This document shows positions 1 through 8,124 of a DNA stretch of 64,000 nucleotides, one piece after another. Both the position numbers and the translations under genes were made by a program. The notes beneath the pieces are model-generated. The model had not been told where the DNA came from and did no database searches. It was given only the letters and a program-made list of their open reading frames with translations. The DNA comes from Microbispora sp. NBC_01189 (GTDB lineage Bacteria; Actinomycetota; Actinomycetes; Streptosporangiales; Streptosporangiaceae): NCBI RefSeq assembly GCF_036010665.1, contig NZ_CP108581.1, positions 6,939,501 to 7,003,500 of the forward strand, given 5' to 3'. Each line of letters begins with the position of its first letter. Positions within the stretch are counted from its first letter, which is position 1.

Positions 1-43
1 GTCACGTAACGTATCCACCCCGTCACACGAAGTAGGACCCGTC

Positions 44-1405
44 GTGCGCGTACTCATCCAGTTGCGTCCGTCCCCCGACCTGGTCGCCGCCGTCACCGAC
101 CCGTCGGTCCCGTCCTCGGCCTCCGACGTGGCCGACGATCTGCCCGGGATCGTCCTCGACCACTCGTACGCCCCGGTGACCGTGCCTCATCCGATGCCCG
201 CGGTCCCCGGCGGAGACCCGCTCTCGCTCAACCAGCCGCTGGTCTTCTCCATGGCGCCGCAGGACGCCTCCGTCGTGGTACGCGGGGAGATCGCCGACGA
301 CGAGCTCACCAGCAGGATCGCGCTGCTGCCGGCGACCCGCCGCGACGTGGTCGCGATCTACGCCGACCCGGCCATCGAGACCACGCTCACCTGCGCCGGC
401 GACCCTCCCGTGGGCGACTGGCACGACGTCGAGCGGCTGCTGCGCCTGCCCGATCTCGCGGCCGAGGGACTGGACGGCTCCGGCGTCCCCCTCGCGGTCA
501 TCGACACGGGCATCAACGCGGCGTACGTCTCCACGGCCCGCGGCCGGGAGGTCCGCCTCGATCACGAGCGCAGCTGGAACCCCAAGAGTGTGTCCGGAAC
601 GCCGGGAGACTACGCGGTCGACCACGGCTCGATGTGCGCCTTCGACGCGCTCATCGCCGCGCCGAACGCGTCTCTCGTGGACGTGCCCGTGCTGCTGTCG
701 CGGCGGCGGGGCGGGTCGACGCTCGACGGCCTGCTGTCCGACGCGATCGCCGCGTACGCGCACCTGCGCGAGGTCCTCGACGCCCAGCCGGCCGAGTCCC
801 GGGCGCTCGTCGTGACCAACAGCTGGGGCTCGTTCTCACCGCGCTGGGACTTCCCGCCCGGCCATCCCGGCAACTACTCCGACAATCCGGCGCATCCGTT
901 TAACCTGATCGTGGGCAGCCTGGCCGAGGCGGGGGCGGACATCCTGTTCGCCGCGGGCAACTGCGGCACGCAGTGCCGCGACAGCAGGTGCGCCTACCCG
1001 GACCGGCCCATCGTCGGGGCCAACTCCCACCCGCGCGCCCTGTCGATCGGGGGGATCGACACCGGCGGGACGCGCGTCGGCTACTCCTCCCAGGGCCCCG
1101 GGCGGCTGGCCGCGCGCAAGCCGGATCTCTGCGCCTACACCCACTTCACCGGTTCCGGCGCGCTCGGCGACACCGAGCCCGACTCCGGCACCTCGGCGGC
1201 GTGTCCCGTCGCGGCGGGGCTGGTCGCCGCCGTCCGCACCCGGTGGCCGTCCACCACGCTCTCCCCGGCCCAGCTCAGGACCCTGCTGCGGCGGACGGCC
1301 GACGACCGCAGTGCCGTAGGGTATGACCACGATTACGGGTACGGCGTGCTCGACGCCGCCGGCGTCATCGCCGCGCTGCGCCGCCGGGCGGCGAAGGCCG
1401 CCTGA
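44..1405 (+). CDS. S8 family (subtilisin-like) serine peptidase
   Basis: This is a subtilase-type serine endopeptidase of about 453 residues. The catalytic triad is visible: Asp in VIDTGI (about residue 150), His in VDHGSM (about 195) and Ser in [12 protein letters not shown] (about 385), with the oxyanion Asn in AAGNCG near 310. I see no signal peptide; the N-terminus ([11 protein letters not shown]) begins like an I9-type propeptide strand, so the protein may be cytoplasmic or exported by another route. The start is the GTG at 44, very close to the window edge, and no strong ribosome binding site is visible. Two short genes follow on the same strand, a 90-residue protein and a P-loop protein, and the three may form one transcription unit. 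The substrate is unknown. The family call is secure; the biological role is not. Confidence 0.88.
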   Translation: MRVLIQLRPSPDLVAAVTDPSVPSSASDVADDLPGIVLDHSYAPVTVPHPMPAVPGGDPLSLNQPLVFSMAPQDASVVVRGEIADDELTSRIALLPATRRDVVAIYADPAIETTLTCAGDPPVGDWHDVERLLRLPDLAAEGLDGSGVPLAVIDTGINAAYVSTARGREVRLDHERSWNPKSVSGTPGDYAVDHGSMCAFDALIAAPNASLVDVPVLLSRRRGGSTLDGLLSDAIAAYAHLREVLDAQPAESRALVVTNSWGSFSPRWDFPPGHPGNYSDNPAHPFNLIVGSLAEAGADILFAAGNCGTQCRDSRCAYPDRPIVGANSHPRALSIGGIDTGGTRVGYSSQGPGRLAARKPDLCAYTHFTGSGALGDTEPDSGTSAACPVAAGLVAAVRTRWPSTTLSPAQLRTLLRRTADDRSAVGYDHDYGYGVLDAAGVIAALRRRAAKAA

Positions 1406-1462
1406 AGTGGCCCGGGCGGCGAAGGCCGCCTGAAAGCCACCCGAGCGGCCAGGGCCGCCGGA
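1384..1462 (+). repeat. tandem 28-bp repeat at the 3' end of the peptidase gene
   Basis: A 23-bp block at 1384-1406, which contains the stop codon of the peptidase gene, is repeated exactly at 1412-1434, and a degenerate third copy follows at about 1440-1462. The period is about 28 bp. It looks like slippage duplication of the gene end and has no clear function. Confidence 0.7.
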
Positions 1463-1519
1463 GAGCCGCCGGGCGGCCGGGCCGGGCGGCGTCCGTACAC
1501 GACAGGGGAAGGCGGACCC

Positions 1520-1792
1520 GTGGCCGACGTGCTCATCACCGTGCGACTCCCCGCACCCGCGACCCTGGAGTCGGCCATGCGGCATCTCGACCTCGCCGAG
1601 GACGAGGTCGACACCGCGTACGGCCTGGTGCCGGTCGACCCCCGCAGGAACCTGTACGTCCTGCGGGTGACGGAGAGCGCGGGACGGCGGGTGGGCGACA
1701 CCGGCGCCGGGCCGCGCGGCGGAGACCACCCGCGGGCGGACGGCGGGCCGTACTCCGATCCGCCGATCGAGCCGTACGGCCCGCCGCGATGA
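1520..1792 (+). CDS. small conserved-looking protein beside S8 peptidase
   Basis: This 90-residue protein starts at GTG 1520, preceded by a GGGGAAGG ribosome binding site. Its first 55 residues ([14 protein letters not shown] through [13 protein letters not shown]) predict a compact strand-helix-strand fold; the last 30 are rich in Gly, Pro and Arg and probably disordered. The opening strand resembles the start of the neighbouring peptidase (VLI-x-x-R), which hints at a propeptide-like or inhibitor-like partner, but this is inference from pattern only. Its stop overlaps the start of the downstream P-loop gene by four bases, so the two are probably translated together. I do not recognise a named family. 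Confidence 0.6.
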   Translation: MADVLITVRLPAPATLESAMRHLDLAEDEVDTAYGLVPVDPRRNLYVLRVTESAGRRVGDTGAGPRGGDHPRADGGPYSDPPIEPYGPPR

Positions 1793-2397
1793 CCGGCGCC
1801 GTCTGGATCGTGTCGGGACCGCCGGGGGCGGGCAAGTCGACGGTCTGCGACCTGCTGCTGGCCCGCCTCGACCCCGTCCCCGCGCTGCTCGACAAGGACA
1901 CGATGTACGGCGGCTTCGTCGAGGCGACCCTCGCCGCGTACGGCAGGCCGCCGGGCGAGCGCGAGGGGCCTTGGTACGACCAGCACGTCAAGCGGTTCGA
2001 ATACGACGGCATGACCGCGACCGCCCGGGAGATCCGCTCCCACGGCTGCCCGGTCATGCTGGGCGGCCCGTTCACCGCACAGGTGCACGACGCGGCGCGC
2101 TGGCACGCGTGGGTGGAGGCCCTGGGCGGCCCTGAGGTGCGCCTCCTCTGGGTCCGCTCCGACGGCCCCACGCTGCGCGAGCGGCTGGTGCGCCGGGGCC
2201 TCGCCAGGGACGGGCGGAAGCTGGAGCGGTTCGCCGACTATCTGCGCGCCATCAAGGTCGACGAACCGCCCGCCGTGCCGTACGACGAGATCGACAACCG
2301 CCTCGGCGCGCCCCCGCTGGAGGCCCAGGTCGACCGGCTCCTCGCGAGGACGCAGGCGGCCTCCTCGCGTGGCGCGCCGGGCGCGCTACCCCGATAG
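1789..2397 (+). CDS. P-loop NTPase / small-molecule kinase-like protein
   Basis: This 202-residue protein opens with a Walker A motif (GPPGAGKST, residues 8-16) directly after a hydrophobic strand, as in gluconate kinases, chloramphenicol phosphotransferases and other AAA_33/zeta-like kinases. An Arg-rich segment near residues 118-135 ([17 protein letters not shown]) fits a lid that contacts ATP. The substrate cannot be deduced. The ATG overlaps the preceding small gene in an ATGA arrangement, and the 3' end overlaps the convergent tetR gene by 12 bases. The length is usual for a single-domain kinase, and it is probably cytoplasmic. Confidence 0.75.
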   Translation: MTGAVWIVSGPPGAGKSTVCDLLLARLDPVPALLDKDTMYGGFVEATLAAYGRPPGEREGPWYDQHVKRFEYDGMTATAREIRSHGCPVMLGGPFTAQVHDAARWHAWVEALGGPEVRLLWVRSDGPTLRERLVRRGLARDGRKLERFADYLRAIKVDEPPAVPYDEIDNRLGAPPLEAQVDRLLARTQAASSRGAPGALPR

Positions 2398-2991
2398 TGG
2401 TGATCGCTCCGGGACGGCCTGGAACGCCTGGATCATGAGCCGGGCGAAGCGCCGGGACGCCGCGGCCCGGGCGGCCGCCGACGTGGCCTGGATGCCCCGG
2501 TGGGCCAGGAGCATGAGGATCAGGTCGTCCAGGACGAAGTCGGCGCGCAGACGGCCGGTGTCCCTGGCGCGGCGGGCGAGTTCGGCGATCGCGCGCAGCA
2601 TGTGCGCACGGCTCTCCGCGAGATCCACCTCGCCGGGATGGGCCGACATGAAGGCGTCGGTGAAGCCCCGGTTGCGCGCGTGCAGGTCGCAGATCTTCTC
2701 GATCACCAGGCGGAAGCCGCGCCACGGGTCCGGATCGGCCCGCCCCTCCTCGACGATGGCGTGGCACGCGCGCATCTCGTGCGTGAACGCTTCGACGACC
2801 AGCGTCTGCTTCGTCGGGAAGCGGCGGTACAGGGTGGCGGGGCCGACTCCGGCGCGCCGGGCGATCTCCCGCATCGGGACGTCCAGACCTTCGGCGGCGA
2901 ACAGCTCACGGGCCGCGCCGAGGATGCGCTCCCGGTTGTCCAGGGCGTCGGACCGCAGGATGTGAGGCGGACGGTCGGTCACCGCTCTCAC
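2386..2991 (-). CDS. TetR family transcriptional regulator
   Basis: This repressor of about 201 residues has a TetR N-terminal DNA-binding domain: [17 protein letters not shown], then the helix-turn-helix around [22 protein letters not shown] (about residues 35-57). The C-terminal ligand domain is helical and not diagnostic. The frame stays open further upstream, but family length supports a start at GTG 2991 or GTG 2982. It is divergent from the quinone-oxidoreductase-like gene at 3098, and a perfect inverted repeat sits in the 106-bp gap, so it very likely controls that gene and itself. The inducer is unknown. Confidence 0.88.
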   Translation of the reverse strand: MRAVTDRPPHILRSDALDNRERILGAARELFAAEGLDVPMREIARRAGVGPATLYRRFPTKQTLVVEAFTHEMRACHAIVEEGRADPDPWRGFRLVIEKICDLHARNRGFTDAFMSAHPGEVDLAESRAHMLRAIAELARRARDTGRLRADFVLDDLILMLLAHRGIQATSAAARAAASRRFARLMIQAFQAVPERSPLSG

Positions 2992-2999
2992 TTTAGCCA

Positions 3000-3019
3000 A
3001 ACGGACGGCGGCGTCCGTT
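3000..3019. promoter_or_regulatory. candidate TetR operator
   Basis: The inverted repeat AACGGACG-GCGG-CGTCCGTT has perfect 8-bp arms and lies between the divergent tetR and oxidoreductase genes, just upstream of the tetR start. Its position and symmetry suit an autoregulatory operator covering both promoters. Confidence 0.65.
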
Positions 3020-3097
3020 ACGGTCCGAGAGCACGGACGCCTCGCGCGTCTTCGAACAGGCCCGGCATCGGGCCGATCCCAGAAGGCGGAGACGACA

Positions 3098-4060
3098 GTG
3101 CTGGCAGTCGAGATCAGGGAGTTCGGAAGTCCCGAAGGCCTGGCGCTGATCGACCGGAGCCCCCCGGCTCCCGCCGCCGGACAGGTGCTGATCGCCACGG
3201 AGGCGATCGGCGCCGGCGGCGTCGACGCCCTGATCAGGAGCGGCGCGCTGGCCGCCTACGGCTTCAAGGAGGGCCACATCCCCGGCAGCGAGGTGGCGGG
3301 CAGCGTGATCGCCGTGGGCGAAGACGCCGACCCGTCGTGGATCGGCCGGCGGGTGTGGGCGTTCACCGGGCTGGGCGGCGGCTACGCCGAGCAGACGATC
3401 GCTGCGGTCGACGAGATCGTCCCGCTCCCCGCCGGCCTGTCCGCCGTCGACGCGGTGACGCTCGGGAGCTCCGGCGTGGTGGCCCACTTCGGCCTCTCCC
3501 GCGCCCGCTTCGCGCCCGGCGAGTCGGTGCTGGTGCGCGGCGCGTCCGGCAGCATCGGGATCACGGCGGTCCAGCTCGCGGCGCGCGGCGGCGCCGGCGC
3601 GGTGGCGGTCACGACCTCGTCGCTCCAGCGCGGCGAGCGCCTGCGCGCGCTCGGCGCGACCCACGTGCTGGACCGCTCCGGCGACGGCGGCGATCGCGCT
3701 CCCGCCGGCTACGACGTCGTCATCGACGTCGTAGCCGGCCCGGACCTGCCCGCTTTCCTCGACCTGCTCAACCCGAACGGCCGCATGGTCGTCGTCGGCG
3801 TCGTCGGAGGGCAGCCGCCGGCGGACTTCGGCTCGACGATGATGGCGGCGTTCCGGAAGTCGACGTCCTTCGCCACCTTCAGCGCCGACACAGTTGCCGC
3901 GCCCGACCGGCACGCCGTGCGGACCGGGCAGTTCGCCGCCGCGAGCCGCGGCGAGCTGCGCACGGTGGTGCACGAGGTGCTGCCCCTGTCACAGGCCACG
4001 CGGGCGCATCACAAGATGGACGCCGGCGAGGTGTTCGGCAGGATCGTCCTCACCCCGTAG
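3098..4060 (+). CDS. NAD(P)H:quinone oxidoreductase-like MDR protein
   Basis: This 320-residue protein belongs to the zinc-free medium-chain dehydrogenase/reductase branch (quinone oxidoreductase, zeta-crystallin type). The N-terminal GroES-like half contains GHIPGSEVAGSVIAVG (about residues 62-77), and a Rossmann fold follows with LVRGASGSIGITAVQLA (about 142-158), which binds NAD(P)H. The catalytic zinc ligands of alcohol dehydrogenases are absent. The start is GTG 3098, preceded by AGAAGGCGGAG. The divergent TetR gene and shared operator suggest induction by an electrophile or quinone, which is typical of such pairs but is inferred here. It is cytoplasmic. Confidence 0.85.
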   Translation: MLAVEIREFGSPEGLALIDRSPPAPAAGQVLIATEAIGAGGVDALIRSGALAAYGFKEGHIPGSEVAGSVIAVGEDADPSWIGRRVWAFTGLGGGYAEQTIAAVDEIVPLPAGLSAVDAVTLGSSGVVAHFGLSRARFAPGESVLVRGASGSIGITAVQLAARGGAGAVAVTTSSLQRGERLRALGATHVLDRSGDGGDRAPAGYDVVIDVVAGPDLPAFLDLLNPNGRMVVVGVVGGQPPADFGSTMMAAFRKSTSFATFSADTVAAPDRHAVRTGQFAAASRGELRTVVHEVLPLSQATRAHHKMDAGEVFGRIVLTP

Positions 4061-4103
4061 TCCTCGCGCCGCAGTCGTTGCACCGCAGTCCTCGCGCCTC
4101 GGG

Positions 4104-4700
4104 TCAGACGACCTCGTGGCCGTACGCGGCGGCGAGGGTCCCCAGGTCAGGGACGCCGAAAACCGCGCACATCGACGCGAACACCTCGGCCTTGTCCTCG
4201 CCGTACCGGCGGACATGGACCGCGTAGGCGTCGGCGGTGACGAATCTCGGCGGGTCGGTCTTGCTGTGGAACTTGTCCGCGAACATCACGAGCTCCTCCT
4301 CGGCCGACCCCGCGAGGTAGTCGCGGGGCGGCAGGGGCAGCCCCTGTCGCAGCACGTCCTCCCGGCTGATCCCCACACCGGTGTGGTGGGAGCAGAACCG
4401 GCACAGGCTCTCGGGCAGGCCCTCCCCGCGGAGCAGTTCGTGACCGAGGATCCCGTGGCGCACGTAACCCGCGTGGTCGAGCCGTCCGTCCTCGTCGTAG
4501 AGCAGGTAGACGCCGATGTCGTGCAGGAGGCTTCCGGCCCGCACCAGCTCGGCGTCGACGTCGAGCCCGGCGCGGTCGGCCAGCCGCAGGGCGATCGCGC
4601 AGACGATCTCGCAGTGCGTGTGGACGAGGTCGAACGCCTCCTTCGAGGGCGCGTGTTTCTCGTGCAGGGCACGGATCTCCGCGTCCGTCGGAAGCCGCAT
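4104..4700 (-). CDS. HD domain phosphohydrolase
   Basis: This 198-residue protein carries an HD metal-dependent phosphohydrolase domain: His in VHTHCE (about residue 28), the HD pair in SLLHDIGVYLL (about 58-59), then His in HGILGHE (about 83) and HH in CSHHTG (about 105). These are the expected metal ligands. Such small HD proteins hydrolyse phosphomonoesters or nucleotides, but the substrate is unknown. The gene is convergent with the oxidoreductase gene and has its own ATG at 4700. A direct repeat (GTCCTCGCGCC) lies in the gap at about 4060-4098, just past its stop. Confidence 0.82.
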   Translation of the reverse strand: MRLPTDAEIRALHEKHAPSKEAFDLVHTHCEIVCAIALRLADRAGLDVDAELVRAGSLLHDIGVYLLYDEDGRLDHAGYVRHGILGHELLRGEGLPESLCRFCSHHTGVGISREDVLRQGLPLPPRDYLAGSAEEELVMFADKFHSKTDPPRFVTADAYAVHVRRYGEDKAEVFASMCAVFGVPDLGTLAAAYGHEVV

Positions 4701-5061
4701 GCGCGGAGTCTAATCGCCGCCTCGGCACGCCCCCGCCGGAGGCCCGTTAAAGCACGCTTCATCCGCTACAGAGCCCATGGAAAGGGCCGGTCGTTTCCCT
4801 GATTGCTTCCCGCCCGGATCGGCGAGCCGCCGACCTGGGCCGTACGGCGAATTCGGCAAGCGGTTCGACCTGATTACGTTGGAGCGGCAGGTCGCCGGTC
4901 CTCTTGGCCGTGCGCAAACCGTACGAGAGAATGTGAGTGTGTTGTGGCGAACGACCGGGCATTCCGGATTGAGCGGTTATGTTTACGAGATGACCACATC
5001 GTAAATAATCTTGCTGCCTGAGTTGTCGCCTGTAACCGACATCAGGGGGAGTCCGGGCCGT
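4701..5061. other. intergenic region upstream of the WXG/WD40 module
   Basis: This 361-bp region has lower GC toward its right end (about 4960-5030) and no convincing gene. It probably holds divergent promoters for the HD gene and the 5062 gene. I see no clear palindrome. Confidence 0.4.
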
Positions 5062-7215
5062 ATGACCCTTTCATCAGGTGATTCCCGGCCGTCACCGAGC
5101 CCGGAATCGCCTCCTGCTCCCCCGCCGGCGTCACCTCGGCCCTCTCCCCATGCTTCGGCTCCTGTCCCGTCGCCGAGTCCCGAAGCGCTGCCCACGCAGC
5201 CGCCGGCCACGCCCACCTCGCCGGCGAGGGCCGTCGCTCCCGGCCGGCCGGAACCCACGCCACCGCCCGAGGGCTGGGTGAACCGCGGCGGAGGCTTCGC
5301 CGGGATCGACCCCGCCGCGATGGACGACTTCGAACGAGGACTCGGCCGGGCGCAGGACTCCATCGGCCGCACCGAGCCGAGGATCCGCGGCATGTTGCAG
5401 CGGCTCGACCTGGACACCTCCCGTCTGGGCGCACTGCGTGAGGCTCAGGGCTGGATCCAGAGCACACGCCCCGACCTGGGGCGCCGCAGCGACACGATCC
5501 GCGCCGAGCACGGCGAGTGGGCGGCCTCCGCGGCTCTCCCGGCCGGCCTGGCCGCCTTCGACGAGAAGCTGTACGGCGAAGCCGGCCGGGATCCCGATGT
5601 GTACGCGGCCGTCGGCAAGCTCACCGAGGCGGCCGGGAACCGCAAGGTCGACGCGAAGACCGTGGCGGCGCTGGAGAAGCGCACGGGGGATCCGGCCTTC
5701 GCCCTGGCGCTGACGACCACACTGGGCGCCACGCGGCTTCGCGATCTGCTGGTGAAATCCGTCGAGCACACCGATGACGCGACCATGCAGCGGTTGCAGA
5801 AGGCCCTCGGCAAGACCCTCGGCACCGCGAGCCCACGCCTGGGGCCGGCCTACCGGGACGAGCTCACCGGGACGCTCGACAAGGCCATCGTCGACTGGCG
5901 TCCGGCCTACGCGCTGGCGCTGGCGCTCAAGCACGGCACCTTCGCCTCCGCCTTCCTCGTGGCGGTGGCTAGGCAGATCGACAAGCACGCGGCGGCGATG
6001 TCCGGCGAACCCGCCATCAGGAAGACCCTCATGGAGGCCCTTGCCCGTGATCCCGTAGCGGCTCAGGATTTCTTCCTGGGCGACCCGAAGGCACTTGAGC
6101 GCTACCTGAGGTGGCCGTACATGCCGGACGACGGCGCGGCGCTGGGTCAGGCGCTGGAGGCCGCCACGCTCACCTTCCGCGACCACGACGGCTCAACGGA
6201 GCACCCTTCGCGCGGATACCTCTCCGCCCTGCTGGCCTCCCAGTTCGTCCACCTGGAAGCCGAGCGCGTCTCCAAGGGCCTCCCTCCGGCCGTCCCCCCC
6301 GCCACCACCGCCAGAATCCTCGGCGACTACATCCTCGACGTGAATCGCGTCGCCTTCGACACCAGCGACAGGCAAGTGCCGGGCGTCGCGGATACCGACG
6401 ATCCCAGCATCCCCCAACCGGTTCCGTGGGGTCTACGTGTCAAGAAGGGCGAACTCCACGCGGTGATGGTGGAGGCGCTCGCCGACCCCCATGCCTTCAG
6501 CACAATCATGACCGCACAGACCGCGTTCGCCAAAAAGCTTCTCGATCACGGCGCCGCGATAATGGCTCACAGTCGGCGTGACGAGACTCTTTCAACACAG
6601 ATCCAGTGGATCGGGTCAGGTTTCGGACTGATCACAGATACGGCCGGACTGGCCAAAATAGCGCAGGGCAAGGGTCTGGACGAGGCCCAGGAAAAAAATA
6701 TGAAGATCCTCACCGCCCTCGCGAACACCGGGCTCGCTATACCTCAAGCAGGAGTCTGGTCGATCGTGGCAGGCATCGCAGGCGCCTGGACAGGCCGGAT
6801 CGAGGACAGCGCCAAAGGAGATTTCGAAGATCGAGCCTTCACCGAAGCGAACTACACGGTGGAGACGACCCGAGACCTGTTACGCGACCTCACCGTGCAG
6901 GCCATGCTCAAGCACGAGCTTTTCGGCCCCGCCGATCCACCCGGCCCGAATCATCCCTGGTCCTCGCTGAAGAACCTGAAGAGCGGCGACGATCCCAGCG
7001 ACAACCCGAACAACTTCCTCAAGGATGGCCGGACACTCATGACCAGGGATGAAATGGTGGACAAAACAGCAGGCGGTGCGATTGTCGACGAGCACCGACT
7101 CGATGCGTACAGACGGTGGCTCCGAGACAAGAACCTGATAGGCAGTCGCTGGAGTGAGTTTCTGGACAGCCTGGACAGCAGCTACTCCCAGGCCTTCAGC
7201 GAGTACAAGAAATGA
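5062..7215 (+). CDS. large proline-rich helical protein, WXG/ESX-associated (inferred)
   Basis: I chose ATG 5062 because AGGGGGAG lies ten bases upstream; an in-frame TTG at 5011 has no such site. The product of about 717 residues has a Pro/Ser-rich N-terminus (residues 1-75), then a long helical region starting MDDFERGLGRAQDSIGRTEPR that recalls the helical hairpins of type VII secretion partners. Near residue 545-575 is a hydrophobic Gly/Ala stretch (LTALANTGLAIPQAGVWSIVAGIAGAW). The C-terminus has a distinctive block, LFGPADPPGPNHPW then SDNPNNF and GRTLMTRDEM. The region from about residue 210 to the end is homologous to the C-terminal half of the WD40 gene at 8125. The next gene overlaps its stop (ATGA). 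I cannot assign a biochemical activity; an exported or cell-envelope role is inferred from its lipoprotein and WXG-like neighbours. Confidence 0.7.
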   Translation: MTLSSGDSRPSPSPESPPAPPPASPRPSPHASAPVPSPSPEALPTQPPATPTSPARAVAPGRPEPTPPPEGWVNRGGGFAGIDPAAMDDFERGLGRAQDSIGRTEPRIRGMLQRLDLDTSRLGALREAQGWIQSTRPDLGRRSDTIRAEHGEWAASAALPAGLAAFDEKLYGEAGRDPDVYAAVGKLTEAAGNRKVDAKTVAALEKRTGDPAFALALTTTLGATRLRDLLVKSVEHTDDATMQRLQKALGKTLGTASPRLGPAYRDELTGTLDKAIVDWRPAYALALALKHGTFASAFLVAVARQIDKHAAAMSGEPAIRKTLMEALARDPVAAQDFFLGDPKALERYLRWPYMPDDGAALGQALEAATLTFRDHDGSTEHPSRGYLSALLASQFVHLEAERVSKGLPPAVPPATTARILGDYILDVNRVAFDTSDRQVPGVADTDDPSIPQPVPWGLRVKKGELHAVMVEALADPHAFSTIMTAQTAFAKKLLDHGAAIMAHSRRDETLSTQIQWIGSGFGLITDTAGLAKIAQGKGLDEAQEKNMKILTALANTGLAIPQAGVWSIVAGIAGAWTGRIEDSAKGDFEDRAFTEANYTVETTRDLLRDLTVQAMLKHELFGPADPPGPNHPWSSLKNLKSGDDPSDNPNNFLKDGRTLMTRDEMVDKTAGGAIVDEHRLDAYRRWLRDKNLIGSRWSEFLDSLDSSYSQAFSEYKK

Positions 7216-7793
7216 AGAGACCATGTACTTCACTGATGGCGGGACTGGTGTGCCTGTTGGTCCTGGCAACCGGTTGCGGGCACAAAGAGATAAAGATCGA
7301 CCGCACGCCATTGCCGACCGTGGCCGCGCCACCCTACCTCTGCGACCATATCCCGCTCGAAGCAGTCAGACTGATGACGGGGGAACGTGATCCGCTGGTG
7401 AGTGGTCACTTCAACTTCGATCGCCCGAGCCGCCTGGGCGACGGGAACTGTGCCGTCTACCAACGAAGTGGCGATCGGCTGAAGGTTCTGCAGGTGATCC
7501 TGGTCCCCATGGGAACCGAAGAGCGGGTCCGAGATCAGCTGCGAAACGGCGCACCCCCCTTGCCCCCGATCGTTCCCGGTGCCATCGGCTACTTCGACAC
7601 AGATCCGAGCGGGCACGCTTCCGCACACGCGGGCATCGCCCGGGGCACCGCGCTGCTCATCGTCAAGCTGGACCGCGGCGTCGAGGGGCGGGACAACGCA
7701 GCCGATGTGGTGGCGTTGATGAAGCTGATCGCGCCGAAGCTGATCACCTCGGCCGACGCGCCCACGCCCACCCCGTCCGCCGGAAAGGGCTGA
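7212..7793 (+). CDS. small lipoprotein of WXG/WD40 module
   Basis: This 193-residue protein has a lipoprotein signal peptide: KR at the N-terminus, a hydrophobic core (SLMAGLVCLLVLAT) and a lipobox ending at Cys22 (LATGC). The mature part has two further cysteines, in YLCDHIPLEAV and GNCAVYQ, which may form a disulphide. It should be tethered to the outer face of the cytoplasmic membrane. Its ATG overlaps the stop of the preceding large gene, and only five bases separate its stop from the WXG-like gene, so the four genes read as one operon. No named family is recognised. Confidence 0.75.
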   Translation: MKRPCTSLMAGLVCLLVLATGCGHKEIKIDRTPLPTVAAPPYLCDHIPLEAVRLMTGERDPLVSGHFNFDRPSRLGDGNCAVYQRSGDRLKVLQVILVPMGTEERVRDQLRNGAPPLPPIVPGAIGYFDTDPSGHASAHAGIARGTALLIVKLDRGVEGRDNAADVVALMKLIAPKLITSADAPTPTPSAGKG

Positions 7794-7798
7794 CCGGC

Positions 7799-8101
7799 AT
7801 GGCCGAACTCGTACCCAATCCGCTGTATGTGGCTCTCCGCGAAACGCTGCGTACCGCGGAGCCGCTGCTCACGGAGGTCACGAACGACCTCGAAAGGCAG
7901 TACGGCGCCTTCCACTCCGGGCGCGTGTGGACGGGGCCGGCCGCGCAGCGGTTCGAGGAACAACTGACCCTCCATCGCACCCGCGTCCGCGGCTGCGCCG
8001 ACGCCGTCCTGTCCGACCTGCGGCGCGCTCTGGCCAACACCCCGTCCGAGATCACCACCGAACAGGCCAGGGACATCCAGGCCAGGTACGGCCTCACCTG
8101 A
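7799..8101 (+). CDS. WXG100-like small helical protein
   Basis: This 100-residue, fully helical protein has a central W-T-G turn (RVWTGPAAQRFEEQL, about residues 42-56) flanked by two long helices. That layout and size match WXG100/EsxA-like proteins, which form four-helix bundles and are often exported by type VII secretion. No YxxxD/E export motif is evident at the C-terminus, which ends RDIQARYGLT. It starts at ATG 7799, five bases after the lipoprotein gene, and lies 23 bases upstream of the WD40 gene. No ESX ATPase is present in the window, so secretion would need a machinery encoded elsewhere. Confidence 0.72.
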   Translation: MAELVPNPLYVALRETLRTAEPLLTEVTNDLERQYGAFHSGRVWTGPAAQRFEEQLTLHRTRVRGCADAVLSDLRRALANTPSEITTEQARDIQARYGLT

Positions 8102-8124
8102 ACCATAAGGACCCGCCGTCACTC

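Noticed and set aside
2500..4227. 575-codon plus-strand frame across tetR and the oxidoreductase
   Set aside because: It becomes Arg-rich low-complexity sequence and overlaps two genes with well-defined domains in other frames.
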